Source: Nostoc sp. FACHB-973
GTDB lineage: Bacteria; Cyanobacteriota; Cyanobacteriia; Cyanobacteriales; Nostocaceae
Length of the DNA: 64,000 nt
Direction of reading: 5' to 3'
Assembly (NCBI RefSeq): GCF_014698115.1
Contig: NZ_JACJSJ010000003.1
Location: forward strand, 117,297 to 181,296
In this document: piece by piece, positions 26,135 to 34,949 of the stretch
Layout of the letters: every line of letters begins with the position of its first letter
Numbering within the stretch: the first letter of the stretch is position 1
Notes under the pieces: generated by a model
What the model was told of the DNA's origin: nothing
Database searches by the model: none
What the model saw: the letters and a program-made list of their open reading frames with translations, nothing else
Translations under genes and position numbers: made by a program

Positions 26135-28906
26135 ATGTCTGAACTAGAAAAATTAGAGTTTGTTGGTCGTGAAGAACATCTAAATCGAATAATTTCCCTT
26201 GTTCAGGAGCCTAATAAGCTGCATGTAATTTTGGTGGAGGGTAGAGGTGGAATTGGCAAAACTTGGTTGCTGCGTGCATTACAATGCCGCCTCAATCAAA
26301 TTCAGATTGGGACAAGTGAAATTATTGATTGCGATATCCCTGTTTTTAATGATGCAGAAGATTTATACACTCAAATCGCCAAACAATTATACGATTCTAC
26401 ATATCAACAATGGTTGCTCCGGTTACGACAACTGCGAGAAGATGAAAATTGCATCAGTCGAATCGCATATAAACAGGAACGCGGACAACTTGAAAAGTTC
26501 TTAGTCGATGAAATTAATCGCAAGTCCAGCCAACAGAGACTAGTATTTCTAATTGATACTGTTGAGAAGTTAGGACAACCAGAAGTCAGAGAGAAAGTTT
26601 GGCAGCATGTCGGCAATTTATGCCATCAACTAAATAATGCCGTATTTATTTTAGCAGGTCGCCCTAATATTGGCCGCCAAATTCTGGAAAAGTCATTCAA
26701 CAAAGAAGAATTAATTTATTTGGAATTAAATGAATTTACTCGTGAGGATGTGCGGACTTACATTCTTTCCAAGGAGGAGCAGCTTCACTTTACTCTCGGA
26801 CAAGACTTGGCTCAAAAACTCATAGTTCTTTCTGGTGGCAGCCCGATCATGATTGAATTTGGGGTAGAGTATGCTTATCGGGAAGTCATACCAGATTGGT
26901 TAGAAAGTGAAGATATAGAAACTATTCCAGCTAGGTTGGAAAAAACTGGTGGATTTGAAGCTGAAATGGTTCGACATATTACGCAGCTTCGCACATCAAT
27001 GGACCGGCTAACTCTGTTGCTTTCACGCATCTACCCATTAGATAGCTCTGATATTGCAAATTTATTAGAAATATCAAAAGAAGATGCCGAAAAATTATTT
27101 ATTGATGCACAGAGCTACTTTTTTATTAAACCAGTAGTCGGTGGTTCTCAAATATCATTGCATGATATTGTACGAGACTTGGTTGACAAATATGTATGGA
27201 CAGATATTGACCCGGATTTTGAATGGAGAAAACGAGATAGTCGGATTGCTGCCCAATATTTCAAGCAAAAAGATTATGAACTAGGCCCACACAAAAGAAT
27301 ATTAGAGGTTCAACATTCCTCTGAGAATTCTCAGAAAGTCGCTAGCATCGAGTTTCTCATTGAAGAAGTGAAACAATTGCGGGAATTTAATACTAGCCGA
27401 TGGCTATGGAATGCTTTATATGCCGATCCGATTGTTGGTTTTGACACTTGGTATGAAATTACTAATACGATACGTACTCAAGCCAAGAAATTTAGCTTTG
27501 TTAATCAATTATTGGCAATTGTCAAACAGTTTGAAACAGAGCTAAACCCAGATCAAAAACTGAAAATGATTATTTTTGAATCCAGGATTGTTCACGCACT
27601 GAAAGACAAGTGTGCAACAGAAGATGAGGTGAAAAAGCTAGAGGTAATACTATCGGAACTATCTTCTAATTCTGCTCATCAAGCAGATATTTGCAATGTC
27701 TTGGGAATGCTAAATGCCAAGTTACATCTTTATGACGAAGCTTTAAAATATCAGCAAAAGTGTTTATCGCTAGTCCAACGTAACAAACTATCAGCTATTC
27801 CTGGTGTAGCTAATCAAGTTGGTTATCTTTATCGACAACTCAACAACTTTGAGGAAGCTGAAAAATATTACAAACTAGGTTGGGATGCTGCTATGGAAGT
27901 TGACACTCCTAATAAAGGTTTAACTCAAGTTATGGCTAGTATTCAAAATAATTTGGGATTTTTATATGGACAACAAAAAAATCATGTCAAGGCTGAACAG
28001 TGTTTTAAGGCTGCTATTGATATGTGGTCGAGTGTTGAAAGTGAACGCGAAATAGCTGACGCCGAAATTGCCTCTGCTAGTATTTGGGTAGATGATGGTA
28101 ACTATGTTAAAGCTAAACAATTACTTGAGAGAGCATTAAGCCGTTGCAACAATGAGGAAAATGATAATCGAATATTATGTAGGGCATATTTTCAGTTAGG
28201 CTTAAATCAGTGGTTTAGTGCTGAAATACGAAATGAAGCCGTTTGGGATGTGACACAGGTAGAGTGGGATCTCAATCTGCTTTCTCAAGCTCAAGATGCT
28301 TTAGAAAAAAGCCTGAAACTCGCAGAGAAATACGGACGTGAAGAGGAGTTACCTGGAATTTTGCACCAAGCTGCCAGTGTCTATTGGCATCTTGGGTTTC
28401 AAACAGGCGATCGCTCTTTATGTGAACAAGCTCTAAAACTCAACGATCGCTCTTATCAGACTAGTCTAGAATACAACGATATGCGATATGCCATCGATAG
28501 CCTCGTAGGTAAAGCAGAGTTTGATTATTACGCAAAAGCCTACGAGCATATTTCAGATTATGCACGGGAACTTAGCGATCGCTTCCAATCCTATGAAAAT
28601 ATCCATACCCTATACTTTGGTCGTATATTACGAATAGAAGGTGATGTTGCATTTCAACAAGCTAACTACGATTTTGCTTTTAGTAAATATGCTCAAGGAA
28701 TACCCAAAATCTTTCAACATGGAGGTTTCGGTCCATATTCGATCCAACATGAGCTAAATCTACTCCAAAAGAAAATCGAACGGTTACCTATAGAACTTTC
28801 TAAAACTTTGATCCAGCAACTCAAATCTCAGTGGCAAGATCATAAAGCTCTCAAGGAATGGTGCGATCAACAAATGTTTCTGACTAGAATTCGTGCAACA
28901 AAATAG
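26135..28906 (+). CDS. STAND NTPase with TPR repeats
   Basis: A 923-aa protein. The NTPase part at 1 to about 340 has Walker A VEGRGGIGKTWLL with Lys42, Walker B RLVFLIDTVEKL, sensor VFILAGRP, and the STAND-type LSGGSPIMIEF. From about 360 the protein is all helical with TPR units, for example YDEALKYQQKCLSL, NNFEEAEKYYKLGWDAA and KNHVKAEQCFKAAIDMW. STAND NTPases with TPRs sense a ligand, oligomerise and switch on an effector. The next gene starts 10 bp downstream. A 199-bp repeat-filled gap separates it from the EAD ATPase, so the cluster may have two transcripts. Confidence 0.88.
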   Translation: MSELEKLEFVGREEHLNRIISLVQEPNKLHVILVEGRGGIGKTWLLRALQCRLNQIQIGTSEIIDCDIPVFNDAEDLYTQIAKQLYDSTYQQWLLRLRQLREDENCISRIAYKQERGQLEKFLVDEINRKSSQQRLVFLIDTVEKLGQPEVREKVWQHVGNLCHQLNNAVFILAGRPNIGRQILEKSFNKEELIYLELNEFTREDVRTYILSKEEQLHFTLGQDLAQKLIVLSGGSPIMIEFGVEYAYREVIPDWLESEDIETIPARLEKTGGFEAEMVRHITQLRTSMDRLTLLLSRIYPLDSSDIANLLEISKEDAEKLFIDAQSYFFIKPVVGGSQISLHDIVRDLVDKYVWTDIDPDFEWRKRDSRIAAQYFKQKDYELGPHKRILEVQHSSENSQKVASIEFLIEEVKQLREFNTSRWLWNALYADPIVGFDTWYEITNTIRTQAKKFSFVNQLLAIVKQFETELNPDQKLKMIIFESRIVHALKDKCATEDEVKKLEVILSELSSNSAHQADICNVLGMLNAKLHLYDEALKYQQKCLSLVQRNKLSAIPGVANQVGYLYRQLNNFEEAEKYYKLGWDAAMEVDTPNKGLTQVMASIQNNLGFLYGQQKNHVKAEQCFKAAIDMWSSVESEREIADAEIASASIWVDDGNYVKAKQLLERALSRCNNEENDNRILCRAYFQLGLNQWFSAEIRNEAVWDVTQVEWDLNLLSQAQDALEKSLKLAEKYGREEELPGILHQAASVYWHLGFQTGDRSLCEQALKLNDRSYQTSLEYNDMRYAIDSLVGKAEFDYYAKAYEHISDYARELSDRFQSYENIHTLYFGRILRIEGDVAFQQANYDFAFSKYAQGIPKIFQHGGFGPYSIQHELNLLQKKIERLPIELSKTLIQQLKSQWQDHKALKEWCDQQMFLTRIRATK

Positions 28907-28916
28907 CCATCTTCTC

Positions 28917-30440
28917 ATGCTTAGTAAAAAAATTGATCGACCCCAAATTTTAGTTTCTCTCAATTCTAGCTATGTACCGACTGGGCAATGCGACTGTGAT
29001 GGAGGGGACTGTGCCTGTGACTTATCCCCTCTAGCAGAATTAAGCCCAGATATGCGATTATCTTTGGGGATGTCGGAAACAGAGTTTGTGAGAGTTCCCA
29101 ACTCGCAGATGATGAATTTAGATAATACTTATTCTATTTGTTATGGTACTCATCATCAAGCAGCAGTTCTGAATAAATCAGCACTAGATTTATTAGATAA
29201 ATTTACAATTCCTCATAAATTAAATGATATTGGAATCGAGGATTTTCACCTTGATCCAACAGACTTACAGACAGCTATTGCGGAACTATATCAAGCACGT
29301 TTAATTGCACCCAAGAATAATTGCTCATTGAATTTAAATGAAATCCCAGAAACTTTAACAGCATGGTTGCATATCACCGATCGCTGCAACTTAAGATGCG
29401 ATTATTGTTATCTTCCTCATTTAGCAAAAGATATGTCAATAGATATAGGTAGAGCAGCTATTGAATCTACATTTCGCTCTGCTAGCTTAAATAGTTACCG
29501 CCGCGTCAAACTCAAATATGCAGGAGGAGAAGCATTACTCTGCTCTCCTGTAATTAAGGATCTCCATTTGTATGCTCAATCTCTTAGCAAACAAACAGAC
29601 ATTATATTAGATGGAGTTGTTCTCAGTAATGGAACATTGATTACGCCTGAGATGATTGAGATGCTGCAAACATTGAATCTGCGTTTGATGATTTCCCTAG
29701 ATGGATTAGCAAATTTCCACAATATTCAACGTTCTTATGCAAGCGGCAAGGGTTCGTTTCAAGATGTTGAACGAGGTATTAAGATTGCTTTAGAAAATGG
29801 TCTGACACCAGATATTTCCATCACGGTTACTGGGCGAAACGCAGAAGGTTTACCCGATGTTCTGGAATGGATATTGGAATATAATCTACCCTTTAGTTTA
29901 AATTTCTATCGTGAAAATGAACTGTCTGCTTCTTACGAAGACTTGCAATTAGAAGAATCTCGGCTGATTGAGGGAATGTTGGCAGCGTTCAAAGTTATCG
30001 AATTGAAATTACCTAATCGAAGTTTACTAGGTTCATTGATCGATCGCGCCAATTTATCGTCTCCTCATAAACGCACTTGTGGAGTTGGGCAAAGTTATCT
30101 CGTATTTGATTACAAAGGGCAAATTGCTAAATGCCAGATGCAGCTACATAAAACTGTATCCTCTGTTGATATTCAAGATCCTTTAACTGTTGTGCGACAA
30201 GATAAAGCAGGTATTCAGAATTTGTCAGTTGAGGAAAAAGAAGGTTGTCGTACATGTGAGTGGAAATATTGGTGTACAGGTGGTTGTCCTTTGGCAACCT
30301 TTAAGGCTACAGGGCGTTATGATATTCAATCTCCAAATTGCAATATTTACAAAGCTTTATATCCGGAAGCTGTCCGACTAGAGGGTTTACGGCTTCTCAA
30401 ATATAACGGTTCCCGCATGGGTGAGGTACAGAAAAAATAG
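28917..30440 (+). CDS. Radical SAM/SPASM enzyme with N-terminal RRE-like region
   Basis: The ATG at 28917 gives 507 aa; the longer frame from 28893 starts with GTG inside the previous gene. The 4Fe-4S motif DRCNLRCDYC begins at Cys157. The C-terminal SPASM region has CGVGQSY, AKCQMQ, CRTCEWKYWCTGGCP and CNIY, enough cysteines for auxiliary clusters. Residues about 60-140 (RVPNSQMMNLDNTYS, AAVLNKSALDLLDKF) resemble a PqqD/RRE peptide-binding domain. Before it lies an odd Cys-rich stretch, QCDCDGGDCACD. Such enzymes modify peptides, as in FxsB, GrrM or sactipeptide maturases. No separate precursor gene is evident nearby. It is tightly linked to the STAND gene. Confidence 0.88.
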   Translation: MLSKKIDRPQILVSLNSSYVPTGQCDCDGGDCACDLSPLAELSPDMRLSLGMSETEFVRVPNSQMMNLDNTYSICYGTHHQAAVLNKSALDLLDKFTIPHKLNDIGIEDFHLDPTDLQTAIAELYQARLIAPKNNCSLNLNEIPETLTAWLHITDRCNLRCDYCYLPHLAKDMSIDIGRAAIESTFRSASLNSYRRVKLKYAGGEALLCSPVIKDLHLYAQSLSKQTDIILDGVVLSNGTLITPEMIEMLQTLNLRLMISLDGLANFHNIQRSYASGKGSFQDVERGIKIALENGLTPDISITVTGRNAEGLPDVLEWILEYNLPFSLNFYRENELSASYEDLQLEESRLIEGMLAAFKVIELKLPNRSLLGSLIDRANLSSPHKRTCGVGQSYLVFDYKGQIAKCQMQLHKTVSSVDIQDPLTVVRQDKAGIQNLSVEEKEGCRTCEWKYWCTGGCPLATFKATGRYDIQSPNCNIYKALYPEAVRLEGLRLLKYNGSRMGEVQKK

Positions 30441-30507
30441 ATCCTCGTAGGGAACAAATTAATTAAATTAGCTTTTAGTAAGGGCTTTAGCCCTCATTGC
30501 AACCCTT

Positions 30508-30599
30508 TATAGCAGTTTGCAATTGCGTGGAGACAATTCGTAGGGTAGCACCGCTGTGCTACCCTACCATGTATCTCATTCAAATGAAAATCGCTATAA
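30508..30599. repeat. Palindromic intergenic element, copy 1
   Basis: The ends TATAGCAGTTTGCAATTG and CAAATGAAAATCGCTATA are imperfect inverted repeats. The centre is a strong hairpin, GTAGGGTAGCACCG paired with the CTGTGCTACCCTAC half. The same design recurs at 34849 and 39721. It follows the radical SAM gene and may terminate its transcript. Confidence 0.8.
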
Positions 30600-30651
30600 C
30601 TATATGTGGAAAAATTTCTTGTTCAAAGTAGGGGCATAACATGTTGTGCCC

Positions 30652-31359
30652 CTACTTATATTCTTTTTCTGGGACTCTAAAAGCTGCATATTTCCATTCA
30701 TTGCCTTCTAGATATTCAATTTTAAATTCTCCTTTAGTTAATAAAGTCATATCTTGAAGTTGCACTATGGCATTTTCTCCTAGTAAAACACATTCCTCTT
30801 TAGTAGTATTAGTTTGGTTAGGAGTAGTATTTATTTGATTAATAATTTTCCGCTGCAATTCCTGATATTGCTGTTCTGTTATTAGTTTAGAATCATACAG
30901 CTTTTTTATATCTCTCAATTGGGTTTCTATATTTGAGCCACCTTGGGTTTCTACATTATCTATTTTGCAAGAATCTGGCTTAAAAGCAATTTTTCTCACA
31001 GGATGATCCCACCATTTAGAAACCTGAGTTAACCAATTAGTCGTCCTTGTTGTGTGTACTACTCTTACTTGGCGATCGCTTATTTCTAAACGAACCCAAT
31101 CTGTTGATCTTTTTTGAATCAAACCAGCAAATCCCCAAGACAAAACACTTCCTACTGAAACACCAGAATCTGCTAAACGAAGTTTAATAACTCTAGGTTG
31201 TATAGCTTGTGCTATTTTAATTTGCTCTGGAGCTATAGAATAACTAATTTTTTCTTTAGCAAAAAAATCCTGATTTTTTTCTGTTGCACTAGAAGGTTTT
31301 AATCCTGTATAACTGACAAGCAATACTGCTGCAAGCAAAATCTTAACTTGATTGTTCAT
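30652..31359 (-). CDS. Exported protein with SHOCT-like motif
   Basis: A 235-aa protein. The N-terminus has a signal peptide (KILLAAVLLVSYTGLKPSSA). The middle is beta-rich (VLSWGFAGLIQKRSTDWVRLEI). Residues about 155-180 read IKKLYDSKLITEQQYQELQRK, which resembles the short SHOCT oligomerisation motif. The C-terminal segment has ENAIVQLQDMTLLTKGEFKI. I recognise no family for the main part. It is monocistronic and convergent with the radical SAM gene. Confidence 0.6.
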   Translation of the reverse strand: MNNQVKILLAAVLLVSYTGLKPSSATEKNQDFFAKEKISYSIAPEQIKIAQAIQPRVIKLRLADSGVSVGSVLSWGFAGLIQKRSTDWVRLEISDRQVRVVHTTRTTNWLTQVSKWWDHPVRKIAFKPDSCKIDNVETQGGSNIETQLRDIKKLYDSKLITEQQYQELQRKIINQINTTPNQTNTTKEECVLLGENAIVQLQDMTLLTKGEFKIEYLEGNEWKYAAFRVPEKEYK

Positions 31360-31826
31360 CAGTTTATTTGATATTGTTATTTTTTGCTGATATGCGTAAT
31401 AGAATATAGTAATTAATTTCAGCTTGTCAAGGGGTCATTTTTTAAGACAAGGGTTGATCGGAACTATTAATTAATAGGTCATAATAAGTTTTGAATTTTG
31501 GTATTTTCGATAGTAGTTTGTCAATAAAATCGCTATCAGCAATCTTAAATTGCTCGTAAAAATTAATTTTTGTAAATTTAATGATAAAGATTTAACTATT
31601 AGTGATACGACATTGAGTTAGTCTACATGTGACACTAAATTGCGAAAAATCTTCTTTTGAAAAGCATATTTAAAAATTGATATTTACCATAGGATAAAAA
31701 TATATTTATTTAGCTTATATTCTCTAAAAGAAATCTAAAATCCTGTTTTTAAGCAATTTTAACGATTTTGCTTCAAACTAGTAATTATGTTAAATACAAG
31801 TTTTGCAAACAGGGGGAGATAACATA
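31360..31826. other. AT-rich intergenic region, no gene seen
   Basis: A 467-bp AT-rich gap. I see no coding frame, strong hairpin or tRNA. It should contain the promoters of the two divergent flanking genes. The short leader GGGGGAGATAAC before 31827 is the ribosome-binding site of the next peptide. Confidence 0.5.
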
Positions 31827-31994
31827 ATGAGTTTGATAGATGGTTTATTAATGACGGTGGTTAGCACTGTTGCTTGTCTAGCCCTACCGAAGCTGCTATC
31901 TGTAATTCTGTCTGCCAAAAACGAGAACACTCTACCATCGCCATCTGGTGTAACCTCTCAAGATTCCAACTCGGAAATCCCCAGCTTTTCTTAA
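31827..31994 (+). CDS. Small membrane peptide with ALPKL motif, paralogue
   Basis: A 55-aa peptide from ATG 31827, preceded by GGGGGAG. Residues 1-30 are a single hydrophobic helix, MSLIDGLLMTVVSTVACLAL, then PKLLSVI; the tail is Ser/Pro-rich. The 81-aa peptide at 21938 has the same ACxALPKL block at the same distance from its start. Function is unknown; a small single-pass inner or thylakoid membrane protein is likely. Confidence 0.55.
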   Translation: MSLIDGLLMTVVSTVACLALPKLLSVILSAKNENTLPSPSGVTSQDSNSEIPSFS

Positions 31995-32093
31995 AACAAG
32001 CTGATTGTTTCTAAATATCGCCTTGATGAGGAAAAAATATAGTTATTGGTGCAAGGCGATATTTGATTTAAAAACGAGAGATTAATTAATTAT

Positions 32094-33284
32094 TTATTTA
32101 TTTGTTGTTGCTATAGTTCTTTTAGGTCTGACGATAATAAAAAATGCCAGCAAAGTAAAAACTAACATTTGCCAAGTTACCAAATTCCAGCCTCCAATAT
32201 TCCAGCAGAATAGACCAATGCTAGTACCTACAGCACCGCCGATAAAATAGGTAGTCATGTAGACTGTGTTGATGCGACTATTTGATTGAGGATCAAGAGT
32301 GTATATCCTGGCGACGTTGGTGACCTGAGTTGCTTGTACACCTACATCTACTAACAATACAGCAACAGCGATCGCCACTGCCGAATAAGCAGCAATTTTA
32401 GCAATCACTAAACTTGCAATCACCAGCGATACAGCAAAAATTAAGGAACGTTGGGAGTTACCGCGATCGGCTAGTTTACCAAAAACTGGCGCCATCAATG
32501 CACCTGCGATCGCCACTAAGCCATACAACCCAATTGTGTCAGATTGAAAATTAAAAGGCGCACCACTTAAATGGAAAGTCAGCGTTGTCCAAAATGAGCA
32601 AAAGACACCAAACAATAACCCACTAATTAAAGACGCTTCTCTTAATAATGAAAAACGTTTTAATTGGTGAAGTGTTGATTTTAATAATTCCCAATAATAA
32701 CCATTAAATTCATTTTTGACATTAGGCAAATATATATTTAGTAAGACAGTAACAATTAAAATCATTGCTGCCGAAAATCCATATACATAACGCCAATTCA
32801 GCCATTGAGCAATATATCCACTAACAACTCTTGCTCCTAAAACTCCAATCAATATCCCAGTAAAAATATTGCCTACAGTTTGACCTGTGGTTACTCTATC
32901 TATACTTGCTGCTAAGGGAAGAATAACCTGGGCTGAGACTGTCGTAATTCCAATTGCAACGCTCAAGATCCAAACTTCGACGATGTTTTGTGCAAACGTC
33001 ATTGCTATCAACAAACAAAACAAACATGCCAATAAGCAAAGAATTAATTTTTTCTTGTTGATTTTATCGCCCAAGGGTATTAAAAAGAAAAGCCCAAAAC
33101 CGTAACCAACTTGCGAAAGCACAGATATGCTACCGGCTTCACTTTCACTGACTCCAAAAGAAGATGCAATATCTTTGAGGATTGGCTGATTATAATAAAC
33201 ATTGGCTACACAGACACCAGCTGCGATCGCCATAATCAGTACTTGGACTTTAGTTAATCCATTACTTGGGATTTGTTTTTCCAT
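32094..33284 (-). CDS. MFS transporter
   Basis: A 396-aa membrane protein with 12 hydrophobic segments. The motif A-like loop between helices 2 and 3 reads PLGDKINKKKLI. The N-terminus VCVANVYYNQPILKDIASSF is typical of the YnfM/AraJ-like drug:H+ antiporter or sugar-efflux group. The substrate is unknown. It lies 12 bp downstream of a Uma2 gene on the same strand, so it may be co-transcribed. Confidence 0.88.
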   Translation of the reverse strand: MEKQIPSNGLTKVQVLIMAIAAGVCVANVYYNQPILKDIASSFGVSESEAGSISVLSQVGYGFGLFFLIPLGDKINKKKLILCLLACLFCLLIAMTFAQNIVEVWILSVAIGITTVSAQVILPLAASIDRVTTGQTVGNIFTGILIGVLGARVVSGYIAQWLNWRYVYGFSAAMILIVTVLLNIYLPNVKNEFNGYYWELLKSTLHQLKRFSLLREASLISGLLFGVFCSFWTTLTFHLSGAPFNFQSDTIGLYGLVAIAGALMAPVFGKLADRGNSQRSLIFAVSLVIASLVIAKIAAYSAVAIAVAVLLVDVGVQATQVTNVARIYTLDPQSNSRINTVYMTTYFIGGAVGTSIGLFCWNIGGWNLVTWQMLVFTLLAFFIIVRPKRTIATTNK

Positions 33285-33296
33285 TCAACCTAAAAT

Positions 33297-33869
33297 TTAT
33301 ACAGGAAAAAACTGGTTTACAGTACAACTAAAACCAGATAATAAGGGAGAAATTATAATATCACTACTAAATACAGTTTCTACCAATTTCAGTTGATTTT
33401 CTTCGCGTCGATAGACCTCTAGTTTACGCGATCGCCAATCAGCAATCCAATATTCTTTTACTCCTCTGGTAGAATAAAGTTTAAGTTTTGCTTCCTTATC
33501 TCGTCTTAGGTCTTCGTTGCTGCTAGACAAAACTTCGACTACTAAATCTGGTGCGCCAGTTAAATGTCCCGCTTCATCCAATGTTAGCGCCAAGGTTTCT
33601 TTAGTAACCCAAACTACATCAGGAATCACATTATCTGATTCTGAAAACAAAACGCCGGGGTTGATTACAGCTTCCCCTAAACCAGTAGACTCTGACCAAA
33701 TGTTAAGCTGTTGGAAAATTATGCCACAAGTTTGCTGATGTTTAAAATGAGGTGCCCTAGTCATAAATAATTCTCCATCAACTATCTCGTAGCGTGTCCC
33801 TTCATTTTCTGCCAGGAGTTCCACATCGTGAGTTGTCCAGCGGACTCCTGTATTAAGCATCTGACTCAT
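33297..33869 (-). CDS. Uma2-family (DUF820) putative endonuclease
   Basis: A 190-aa protein. The PD-(D/E)XK-like core has VIPDVVWVTKE (Asp), APDLVVEVLS (Asp and Glu) and KLKLYSTRGVKEYWI (Lys). Uma2 proteins are very abundant in cyanobacteria and have no settled role; nuclease activity is predicted from the fold. A second, diverged Uma2 gene lies 342 bp away on the other strand. Confidence 0.88.
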   Translation of the reverse strand: MSQMLNTGVRWTTHDVELLAENEGTRYEIVDGELFMTRAPHFKHQQTCGIIFQQLNIWSESTGLGEAVINPGVLFSESDNVIPDVVWVTKETLALTLDEAGHLTGAPDLVVEVLSSSNEDLRRDKEAKLKLYSTRGVKEYWIADWRSRKLEVYRREENQLKLVETVFSSDIIISPLLSGFSCTVNQFFPV

Positions 33870-33951
33870 CAGCTAACTCCTTTTATCTTGCTCTTGTATT
33901 TTAAGGTAATTGTTGACTGTTAGCTATTGACCGTTGACCAATTAACTTTTA

Positions 33952-33984
33952 ACTTGCGATTTTGGCGCCGCCATTTACTCGCAG
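33952..33984 (-). repeat. Short near-copy of the recQ 3' end
   Basis: From 33952, ACTTGCGATTTTGGCGCCGC and the next nine bases match the last bases of recQ at 34951-34979 in 27 of 29 positions. Read on the minus strand it encodes SKWRRQNRK, against SKWRRENRK at the RecQ C-terminus. It may be a relic of a duplicated recQ tail that now flanks the Uma2 gene. The surrounding 340-bp gap (33870-34210) shows no gene. Confidence 0.5.
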
Positions 33985-34210
33985 AAAGTAATTTTTGACT
34001 CATGGGCTAACTCTTGGAATCTCACTCTTATATTTTAATTAGAAAATATTAACAATTTAGGAGTCAAAATACCTTACAGCATCTTGCTACAGGAGCCAGA
34101 ATAGTTAAAGAATTAGAAAAACATTTGATGCATAAATAATTAATCAAAAAAATTACTCAAGTGTGTAGCCCTTCTCTTAACAAGCACTTAACGCCCACAA
34201 GCTCGATAAT

Positions 34211-34840
34211 ATGACTCAAGTCCAAGTCGAACCCAAACTATACAGCTTCGATGAATTTATCAGCTGGTATCCCGAAAATTCAGAGGTACGATACGAATTG
34301 CATGATGGAGTAATTATCGAAATGCCCAAGCCAAGGGGAAAACATTCAAATCTAACAGGTTCCCTGATTGAGCAACTATTGATAATTATTAGACAGAGTG
34401 GCTTTGGAGGCATATGGACTATTCCCAGAGAATCAATCGTCAAACCTAAACGGGAAAAATCAGGTTACGAGCCAGATATCATCGTTTTAAATAAAGAAGT
34501 TCTTGGGGATGAAGCCCGGTGGGAAAGCGAATCGATTATTCAAAATCCTGATTCTGTCAAATTAATCGTCGAAGTGGTTTCAACTAATTGGCGTGACGAT
34601 TACTACGATAAAGTTCGAGATTATGAACAAATGGGCATCGAAGAATATTGGATTATCGATTATGCAGCACTGGGAGCGAGAAAGTTCATTGGTAACCCCA
34701 AGCAACCGACAATTTTTGTTTGTAACTTGGTTGACGGAGAATATCAGATGACTTCATTTACAGCAAATACGACTATTGTTTCCCCAATATTTCCCCAATT
34801 CAACTTAACTGCACAACAAATTTTTGATTTGGCTTCATAG
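34211..34840 (+). CDS. Uma2-family (DUF820) putative endonuclease
   Basis: A 209-aa protein. Core blocks are YEPDIIVLNKE, SVKLIVEVVSTNWRDD and YEQMGIEEYWIIDY, the last two giving the Glu and the Tyr/Trp-rich end of the nuclease fold. It is a different subgroup from the neighbour at 33297. It is followed at once by a palindromic intergenic element that separates it from convergent recQ. Confidence 0.88.
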   Translation: MTQVQVEPKLYSFDEFISWYPENSEVRYELHDGVIIEMPKPRGKHSNLTGSLIEQLLIIIRQSGFGGIWTIPRESIVKPKREKSGYEPDIIVLNKEVLGDEARWESESIIQNPDSVKLIVEVVSTNWRDDYYDKVRDYEQMGIEEYWIIDYAALGARKFIGNPKQPTIFVCNLVDGEYQMTSFTANTTIVSPIFPQFNLTAQQIFDLAS

Positions 34841-34848
34841 GCAAGCAT

Positions 34849-34948
34849 TTACAGCAGATTGCAGATTGGTGAGGTACGGTTTATCGTAGGGTAGCACAGC
34901 TGTGCTACCCTACCCGTGTACCTCATTTACCTGAAAAATGCTGTAATT
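34849..34948. repeat. Palindromic intergenic element, copy 2
   Basis: The ends TTACAGCAGATTGCAGATTG and the TTTACCTGAAAAATGCTGTAA side are imperfect inverted repeats. The centre is a perfect 28-bp palindrome built on GTAGGGTAGCACAG. It fills the gap between two convergent genes and probably terminates both. Confidence 0.85.
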
Positions 34949-34949
34949 T

